Below are positions 1 to 5,100 of a stretch of DNA of 5,608 nt, in pieces (the first letter of the stretch is position 1; every line of letters starts with the position of its first letter). The translations under genes and the position numbers were made by a program. The stretch comes from Nitrospirota bacterium (GTDB taxonomy: Bacteria; Nitrospirota; Leptospirillia; Leptospirillales; Leptospirillaceae), in NCBI GenBank assembly GCA_021828525.1, contig JAJZGM010000096.1, positions 1 through 5,608 on the forward strand, given 5' to 3'. Under the pieces are notes generated by a model. It was given only the letters and a program-made list of their open reading frames with translations, did no database searches and had not been told where the DNA came from.

Positions 1-345
1 GAACCGGGCAAAGGCGCACAGCTCTTCGGCGTCCAGAAGGGAGAGTCGTGGGCCGTCAAAGGTCACCGCTTGGGAGCGGTAGGATATGCGGGAGGCCGTT
101 TCCGTTCCGTCGAAGCCGACGCCGGAGTGGGTGCCGTCGCAGAATGGCTTGTTTGCGCTATGGCCGCAGCGGCAGAGGGTGTATTGATCGCCGCATTCGA
201 TGGCGGGTCCTTTTTGCCAGCGGACCGATTCCCCGGCGGCGTTCGTGCCGATGGTTTCTGTATTGAGGGGAAGGTTTCCCGAGACAAGATAGGGGCCGTC
301 CTTCAGAATTTCGATTTTTCCAGTCTTCTCGGTCGCCTTTGTCAT
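1..345 (-). CDS. CDGSH-type iron-sulfur protein, C-terminus cut off by window edge
   Basis: The minus-strand frame is open from an ATG at 345 to the window edge, giving 115 residues with no stop. The signature is CRCGHSANKPFCDGTH, an exact CDGSH motif (C-x-C-x2-S-x3-P-x-C-D-G-T-H) with Cys58, Cys60, Cys69 and His73 as 2Fe-2S ligands. Upstream residues such as GPYLVSGNLPL and downstream residues such as FDGTETASR and LLDAEELCAFARF resemble a family of bacterial proteins of about 200 residues that usually carry a second CDGSH motif near the C-terminus; that half lies off the window. There is no signal peptide or membrane segment, so it is probably a cytosolic redox or electron-transfer protein; its exact partner is unknown. 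The start is supported by GGAG at 352-355, six bases upstream. It lies 56 bases downstream of the pirin gene on the same strand, so the two are probably co-transcribed. The family call is firm; the role is inferred. Confidence 0.9.
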   Translation of the reverse strand, partial: MTKATEKTGKIEILKDGPYLVSGNLPLNTETIGTNAAGESVRWQKGPAIECGDQYTLCRCGHSANKPFCDGTHSGVGFDGTETASRISYRSQAVTFDGPRLSLLDAEELCAFARF

Positions 346-401
346 GGTGGACTCCAGGGGTTGGGGATGGAGCGCTTCTTGGCGTCGTTTTTCGTCATAC
401 A

Positions 402-1106
402 TCATGTCATGGGCAGATCGAAGAGGAGAACCTCCGACTCCGGGCCTCCGGTTAGCGTGATGAGGGGCTCGTCGGTGATGGCCGCCCCGTCGCCTGCCGC
501 AAGCTGTTTGCCGTTGACTGTGCTGGCACCGGAAGCCACCTGAACCCAGACACGCCGTCCTGGCTCCAGGGCGAGGGTGACCTGTCCTCCGTCTTCGAGA
601 ACGGAAGCGTAGAGGAATACTTCCTGGTGGATAGTGAGCGATCCGTCCCGACCATCGGGAGAGACTACGAGACAGAGGCGATTTTTCTTGTCCTCCCGGG
701 AGAAGTGTTTTTGTTCGTATTCGGGTGTGAGTCCCATTGTGTGCGGAATGATCCAGATCTGGAGAAAATGGACCGGCTCATGTGAGGAGGGGTTTGACTC
801 GCTGTGGCGCACCCCGGTACCGGCGGTCATCCTCTGGACGTCCCCGGGCCGGAGAATCGAAGTCTCCCCCATGCTGTCCGCGTGGGCCAGGGGCCCTTCG
901 AGCACATAGCTTAAGATCTCCATGTCGCGGTGGCCGTGGGTCCCGAATCCCCGGTCCGGCTGGACCCGGTCCTCGTTGATGACCCGGAGGGTGCCGAACT
1001 GCATGTGTTTCGGGTCGTAGTAGTCGGCGAAGGAGAATGTGTGCCGGCTGTCGAGCCAGCCGTGATCGGAGTGGCCCCGTTCGGAACTTTTGCGGAGAAC
1101 GATCAT
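402..1106 (-). CDS. Pirin-family bicupin protein (YhhW-like)
   Basis: This encodes 234 residues, the usual length for short bacterial pirins such as E. coli YhhW. It opens with MIVLRKSSERGHSDHGWLDS and ends with SEVLLFDLP, both family hallmarks. The N-terminal cupin carries the metal ligands His57 and His59 (FGTHGHRDMEI) and His101 and Glu103 (AGTGVRHSE), all at the positions known in YhhW. The second cupin covers roughly residues 140-234 and lacks obvious ligands, as is normal. Family members bind Fe or another divalent metal, and some have quercetin 2,3-dioxygenase activity; the natural substrate here is unknown. The frame extends upstream to an ATG at 1166 and a TTG at 1175, but the start at 1106 matches the family N-terminus and has a strong AAGGGGG site at 1111-1117. 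It is divergent from an HxlR regulator and precedes the CDGSH gene, which suggests shared control and a redox or electrophile-related job (inference). Confidence 0.93.
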   Translation of the reverse strand: MIVLRKSSERGHSDHGWLDSRHTFSFADYYDPKHMQFGTLRVINEDRVQPDRGFGTHGHRDMEILSYVLEGPLAHADSMGETSILRPGDVQRMTAGTGVRHSESNPSSHEPVHFLQIWIIPHTMGLTPEYEQKHFSREDKKNRLCLVVSPDGRDGSLTIHQEVFLYASVLEDGGQVTLALEPGRRVWVQVASGASTVNGKQLAAGDGAAITDEPLITLTGGPESEVLLFDLPMT

Positions 1107-1110
1107 GGTT

Positions 1111-1117
1111 CCCCCTT
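1111..1117 (-). promoter_or_regulatory. Ribosome binding site that fixes the pirin start
   Basis: On the minus strand AAGGGGG lies four bases before the ATG at 1106. Neither upstream in-frame start (ATG at 1166, TTG at 1175) has a comparable purine-rich site. This favours the 234-residue product over versions extended by 20 or 23 residues. Confidence 0.7.
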
Positions 1118-1173
1118 GGGAGAAGTGGATGAGGCCGGTCGTATGAAGGAACCGGCGGTTTGTCATGAAATCC

Positions 1174-1179
1174 AATATA
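1174..1179 (-). promoter_or_regulatory. Candidate -10 element of the pirin/CDGSH promoter
   Basis: On the minus strand TATATT matches the -10 consensus TATAAT at five of six positions. Transcription would begin near 1167, giving a leader of about 60 bases before the pirin start. The expected -35 position, about 1197-1202, reads TACCAT on the minus strand and is a poor match to TTGACA, so the promoter may be weak or need an activator. The element lies inside one arm of the inverted repeat at 1164-1242. Confidence 0.4.
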
Positions 1180-1222
1180 CCCCTTCCATAGTCGCCATGG
1201 TAGTAGGTTCCGGAAGGATACC

Positions 1223-1231
1223 TGGTATATA
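1223..1231 (+). promoter_or_regulatory. Candidate extended -10 promoter of the HxlR regulator
   Basis: TGGTATATA fits an extended -10 (TGn followed by TATATA); a one-step alternative is TATACT at 1228-1233. No good -35 is visible around 1204-1211 (TAGGTTCC), which is tolerable for an extended -10 promoter. The predicted start of transcription falls at about 1238-1240, on or next to the regulator's ATG, so the messenger may be leaderless. The dyad ATACCTGGTAT (1218-1228) overlaps it, so a bound dimer would block the promoter. Confidence 0.4.
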
Positions 1232-1239
1232 CTTATTTC

Positions 1240-1599
1240 ATGGCCATGACACGCTCTCCCCGCAGGGCACCGCCCCCTCCGGACTGTCCGCTGGATTTCT
1301 GCATGAAGCTCCTGTCCGGAGCCTGGACAACCAAGATCCTCTGGTATCTCTGCGACGAACCCCGGCGCTTCGGGGAACTGCGCAGAGACATCGGGACGAT
1401 CACGCAGAAGGTCCTGACGTCGCGCCTCCGTGTTCTTGAGGCGCAGGGGATTGTGCTCCGGGAGGTCCATTCCCTTTCTCCGCCTCAGGTTTCCTACCGC
1501 CTGACCCCTCTGGGGCGGGAGCTCCGGCCGGTCCTTGAGGCGATGACCCGGGTAGGGGAAAAGCTGGCGGGGCCTCTGGAAAAACAAGAAAAGACTTAA
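1240..1599 (+). CDS. HxlR-family winged helix-turn-helix transcriptional regulator
   Basis: The protein has 119 residues, typical for HxlR/MarR-like dimeric regulators. After a short Pro/Arg-rich tail it has CPLDFCMKLLSGAWTTKILW, the family's conserved N-terminal Cys plus the G-x-W start of the DNA-binding domain. The recognition-helix region (PRRFGELRR to QKVLTSRLRVLEAQGIV) follows, then the wing (REVHSLSPPQVSYRLTPLG). Cysteines lie at 16, 21 and 38. Cys16 occupies the site used for thiol-based sensing in relatives such as HypR and YodB, so sensing of electrophiles, quinones or oxidants is plausible but inferred. No Shine-Dalgarno site precedes the ATG at 1240; a second in-frame ATG at 1246 would remove only two residues. 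It is divergent from the pirin/CDGSH pair, its likely target, and may also repress itself through the dyads at 1164-1242. The family call is firm; the ligand and targets are not shown. Confidence 0.93.
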   Translation: MAMTRSPRRAPPPPDCPLDFCMKLLSGAWTTKILWYLCDEPRRFGELRRDIGTITQKVLTSRLRVLEAQGIVLREVHSLSPPQVSYRLTPLGRELRPVLEAMTRVGEKLAGPLEKQEKT

Positions 1600-1607
1600 A
1601 GAGGGGA

Positions 1608-1665
1608 CAGGTGTTTGTTCCCACCTGGGAACTGTGGGGAGAACCCGCAGTTTGGGGGCTTTTTT
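1608..1665 (+). terminator. Overlapping hairpins with T6 run after the HxlR gene, probable terminator
   Basis: Nine bases after the regulator's stop three mutually exclusive stems begin. Stem A pairs CAGGTG (1608-1613) with CACCTG (1622-1627). Stem B pairs GTTCCC (1617-1622) with GGGAAC (1627-1632), with a four-base loop. Stem C pairs AACTGTGGG (1630-1638) with CCCGCAGTT (1644-1652): nine pairs including one G-T, with a five-base loop. Stem C is followed by TGGGGGC and then six Ts (1660-1665). The G-rich spacer between stem and T run is not canonical, so termination may be inefficient. The chained, competing stems resemble an attenuator layout, but no leader peptide is evident. Confidence 0.45.
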
Positions 1666-1691
1666 CAGGATTTTTATAGGGAAAAAGCCGA

Positions 1692-2072
1692 ATGAGGAGG
1701 ACAGACACAGGAACTTATCGAATCGAAGCCTTATGGTCGGGCGATCAGGGAGCGAAGATCTGGCTATGGTTGAGTGAGGGGGCTCTCATGATCGGGGGAA
1801 GCGGACTTGGTCCCATAGCTCTGGGCAGTCTGCCCCAGGAGGCCAATGGCGATATTCGGGAGCGCCGTCCTGTCTCGATGGGCATGGGAGAAGGCCAGAC
1901 TTGCCCTCTCCGAAGGTGTGACGTTGCGGTGCCAATGGAAGGGAAGGCGATGCTCCAGGAGGTCCCGGAAGATCAGAGCATCTTCCATCCATTTTTTCTG
2001 TGGGAGCGATGGCGAAGAGGCCAATCTCCCGGACCTGCAAGGCGGCCGTGCCAACAACCCGTTCGGGGCTGA
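1692..2072 (+). CDS. Small hypothetical ORF, weakly supported
   Basis: The open frame has 126 codons, starting MRRTDTGTYRIEALWSGDQG. AGGGA at 1678-1682 lies nine bases before the ATG, an acceptable ribosome binding site. The first half looks protein-like (residues 10-48, with an alternating hydrophobic stretch KIWLWLSEGALMIGG and the run GLGPIALGSLP). The C-terminal part is rich in Arg, Pro and Trp (WERWRRGQSPGPARRP) and looks like non-coding translation. A second plus-strand frame opens at 1846 (MAIFGSAVLSRWAWEKARLA) and continues to 2193, so a gene with a frameshift near 1830-1850 is another reading. I do not recognise a family. There is no signal peptide or clear membrane segment. It may be chance; it lies downstream of the hairpin group at 1608-1665 and runs convergent to gltB. 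Confidence 0.25.
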   Translation: MRRTDTGTYRIEALWSGDQGAKIWLWLSEGALMIGGSGLGPIALGSLPQEANGDIRERRPVSMGMGEGQTCPLRRCDVAVPMEGKAMLQEVPEDQSIFHPFFLWERWRRGQSPGPARRPCQQPVRG

Positions 2073-2146
2073 AGGTGGTGACAGGAGAGCCCGCCCTCCC
2101 CAAAAAGTGTCTCTTTTCACCCGTGCTTTCCCGTCAAGGGCCGTTT

Positions 2147-5100
2147 TTATTCGGTCGAAACGGTTTGCTCGACCTGCAGGGCCTGCGGGATGATCCTGAT
2201 GAAGTTTTTCCTCAGGTCGGAGCTGGTGATGGATGAGAGCCACATCGCTTCCTCATCCTGTCCGGAAGCGGATATCTCTCCCATATAGTCTTCCAGAAGC
2301 CCACGAACGAGGATTTCGTCCTCCTTGGTAAGCGGGAGGATGACGACCTTGGAGCCCCTTGCAATACGACGGCGGATGGCTTCTTCGTCGAATCCCCAAT
2401 GGGGCTGTTTCAGTAAATAGACGGTTCCACCGGTCATTCCGGCGCAGATCCATGGTCCGGGATCCCCAAGAACGACGGCCCGGCCATTGGTCATGTACTC
2501 AAAGGCGAATCCCTTCATGTTCGAATGAATGCCCAGATGGCCAACGTGGTCGTTGATCGGCGCGGTGATCCTTCCGCCAATGACCATTTCTGCCCCTGAA
2601 AGGCGAATGCCTGCGCGGGAGTCGCAATCCCCCTGAATGAGGAACCGGCCCCCCTGCGCGCCATAGGCAAGGGATTTCCCAACAGAGCCATCGACAAACT
2701 GTCCTTCTTCATTTCTGGCTTTCAGTACAACGATCCGTCCGTCCATGGCGCCTTTGCCGACTCCGTCCTGCGCACCGCCTGTAACCCGGATGGTCATGTT
2801 GTTTTTGATGAAAGCACCCATTCCATTGCCTGTAATCGATCCATTGTTGATCACAAGTGTCACCATAGGATGATTCGGGTATTCCCGATGGAGAACACCG
2901 GATAAATGTGTTCCGATGTTTCTGTCCATTGAGGTGGATCGATCCACCTGAAGCGTCACGGCTCTTGGATGGAGTCTCAGGGATCGCTCGACTTCAGCGG
3001 TGATCTTTTCTCCGAGGGTGACGCTTTCTTCCTGTGCCGCCAGTCCACAGAACCCTTCCGGGTCGAGGTTGTATGATGAGGGGTTCAAAAGTGGGGTCAG
3101 GTCGATGCGGTCGAAGTGGCGAATCTGGATCAGGTGACCCGTTTCCCCGACGATGGACTGAGCTCTTGTTACGCCAATTTCAGCCATCAGCCGTCTGAGG
3201 TCTTCGCCCATTCCCGTGAAGAAGTGCTTGAGCTGTCTGACTGAAAACTCAAAGTCGCGGGGGACGAATCGCTTCAGCCCATGATCATGGGCCTGCTCTT
3301 CCGTTTCGATCTGGGTCGCTATTCCCACATGACACGTATCCATCTGGCATTCCCGGCAAATAGTGCAGCCGATGGCAACCATGGGGAGTGTGCCAAATCC
3401 GACCCTGTTTGCCCCAAGGCACATGATTTTCAGGACATCGGTAGAGGATTTGAGACCACCGTCGGCCCATATTTCAACTTTGTCCCTGAGCCCTGCATAC
3501 AGGAGTGCCCGATGAACCTCCGTAACGCCTATCTCCACGGGAAGACCAACATAGCGGAGGGCGTGCATCCTGGCCGCACCGGTTCCTCCATCAAAGCCGC
3601 TCACGGTGATAATATCGGCTCCGGCCTTGGCGATACCGATGCCGATTGTGCCGATTCCGGAAATAACAGGAACCTTGACGGCGACCCTGACCTTGGGATT
3701 TGCGCTTTTAAGCTCGGCGACAAGCTGGGCAAGGTCTTCAATCGAATAAAGATCATGGTTGTTTGACGGGGAGATCAGGTCAACTCCCATTGTAGCCTTT
3801 CGCGCATTTGCAACCTTGGCAGAAACCTTTTTTCCAGGAAGGTGCCCTCCCTCTCCAGGCTTGGCGCCCTGTCCGATCTTGATTTCCACAAGATTGGAGG
3901 AGTTCAGCAGAGCGATATTGACGCCGAAGCGGCCGGATGCGATCTGTTGCCCGCGGCTTTTCGGATATTTTCCGATCAGCTCGAGTATTTCTCCACCTTC
4001 TCCATTGAGACAGATGATGTTCATCTGCTCGGAGGCTTCTGCGTAGGCCCTGTAGGCGACTTCTCCCTGGGATCCAAAGGACATGGAGCTGATAATGAAG
4101 GGATAGTCCTGCTCCCCGACTTTGAGATCCACCGACTCTAACGGGACGGTGTTTCGTCCGGGAGCGATGTCGAGAAGATGGCGAAGGGAGATCGGATTTT
4201 CAATCTCTACGGCAGAAAGTTTGTCCTGGTATTTGCTGTAGGGCTCTTTCTGGTTTGCGACATCTCCCGCCAGTTTCCAGACCTTGGGATAGAGATGATA
4301 GGTCTTGGAAAGCTTTTCAGTTTTTTCTCCATGAAAATAAGGAGCCCGGGATCGGGCTTCCTGTTCGAGACGGTCGATTGAAAGTCCAACTTTTTCGCCA
4401 CCAAGAAAATGCGGCGTGGCAAATATTTCCGAAAGTTCAAGGCCTACGCCGATTGAGGAAAACAGTCGGCCATAACCGCGCATCTCATGGATTCCCATGG
4501 TGGAAATCACTTTTTCAATACCTTTTTTGAGTGCTCCTACGACATTTTCGAGGCGTCTTTCCCGCTCATCAAGGTCGATTATCTTTTCTCCCTTGACCGG
4601 AGTCAGGGCGGTTTCGAACATGATGTGGGGATTGATTGCATCGGCCCCGATCGAAAAGGTGAAGATTGTGTCGTGAAGGTTCCTGATCGATCCGGAGTGA
4701 ACGATGATGGAAAGGTTCCTTCGGAGGTTGGGTGTGTTCCCGACTGGCTGGGACCTCCTGAGGGCCCGGTCGACGAGCGCTGTCGTGAGGGCTGGATCGA
4801 TCCAGAGGTGGCCAGGAAGAAGGGCTCTCGAGTCATCAATGATGAGTATTTCGGCACCGGATTTCGCATGGGAAATGGCTTCGTTGTGAATGCGTTCAAG
4901 TGCTTCTTTCATCGACTCCTTTTGTAGAAAGGTCGATGAAATGGTCCGGATATGGCTTTGAGGAAAGTGTCTTGGCAGATCTTCCAGAAGATGGATTCCC
5001 AGCCGGTCGGCGAGGGCTCTGTAGCGATCAGGGGGCAAGAGGGGCTCTCCCATGTCTCCGCCGAGAAGGATGGGCAGTGCCAGGTCGAGACCTCTTGGTG

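Larger units (their letters stand above)
1164..1242. repeat. Two-block inverted repeat in the divergent promoter region, candidate operator
   Basis: Two blocks are mirrored across the region. CATGAAAT (1164-1171) pairs with ATTTCATG (1235-1242), and ATATACC (1175-1181) pairs with GGTATAT (1224-1230). The spacers between blocks are three and four bases. Fifteen of about nineteen positions per arm are therefore conserved in inverted orientation, centred near 1203. A -10-like sequence falls in each arm. The right arm also overlaps an 11-base dyad, ATACC-T-GGTAT (1218-1228). HxlR-family dimers bind dyads near their own promoters, so this is a plausible operator pair, but the role is inferred. Confidence 0.5.
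1600..2146. other. Gap of 547 bases between convergent genes
   Basis: This stretch lies between the stop of the HxlR regulator and the stop of gltB. Its first 65 bases hold a nested hairpin group and a T run, listed separately. The rest contains several overlapping open frames on both strands. The best supported is the plus-strand one at 1692-2072; a long minus-strand frame (1764-2243) runs into the 3' end of gltB and has no ribosome binding site that I can see. No RNA gene, insertion-sequence end or tandem repeat is visible. I find no convincing intrinsic terminator for gltB: the best candidate is a weak AAAAG/CTTTT hairpin at 2103-2117. Confidence 0.6.

Noticed and set aside
1104..1175. Longer pirin protein starting at ATG 1166 or TTG 1175
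   Set aside because: The extension has no family similarity and no ribosome binding site, whereas the start at 1106 has a strong one and the canonical pirin N-terminus. A leaderless longer form is still possible given the mirrored promoter.
930..1439. Plus-strand open frame of 169 codons
   Set aside because: It is antisense to pirin and then out of frame over the HxlR gene; a shadow of the real genes.
778..1587. Long minus-strand open frame of 269 codons
   Set aside because: It lies antisense to the HxlR gene and out of frame across the pirin gene, is rich in Arg and Pro, and shows no family features. Both overlapped genes are clear.
1692..1850. Resemblance of the small ORF to proteasome-assembly-chaperone-4-like proteins
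   Set aside because: Only a short hydrophobic/glycine run (LMIGGSGLGPIALGSL) is suggestive; the rest of the expected domain is absent and I cannot run a profile search.
2103..2146. Intrinsic terminator for gltB
   Set aside because: On the minus strand AAAAG/CTTTT (five weak pairs) is followed by few Ts and there is no GC-rich stem; not convincing.
1764..2243. Minus-strand open frame of 159 codons downstream of gltB
   Set aside because: It overlaps the 3' end of gltB by about 97 bases, has no ribosome binding site that I can see, and its translation looks like random high-GC sequence.
4603..4927. Several open frames antisense to gltB (for example 4487-4927 and 3281-3766)
   Set aside because: They are shadows caused by the codon pattern of gltB; none has a recognisable domain.
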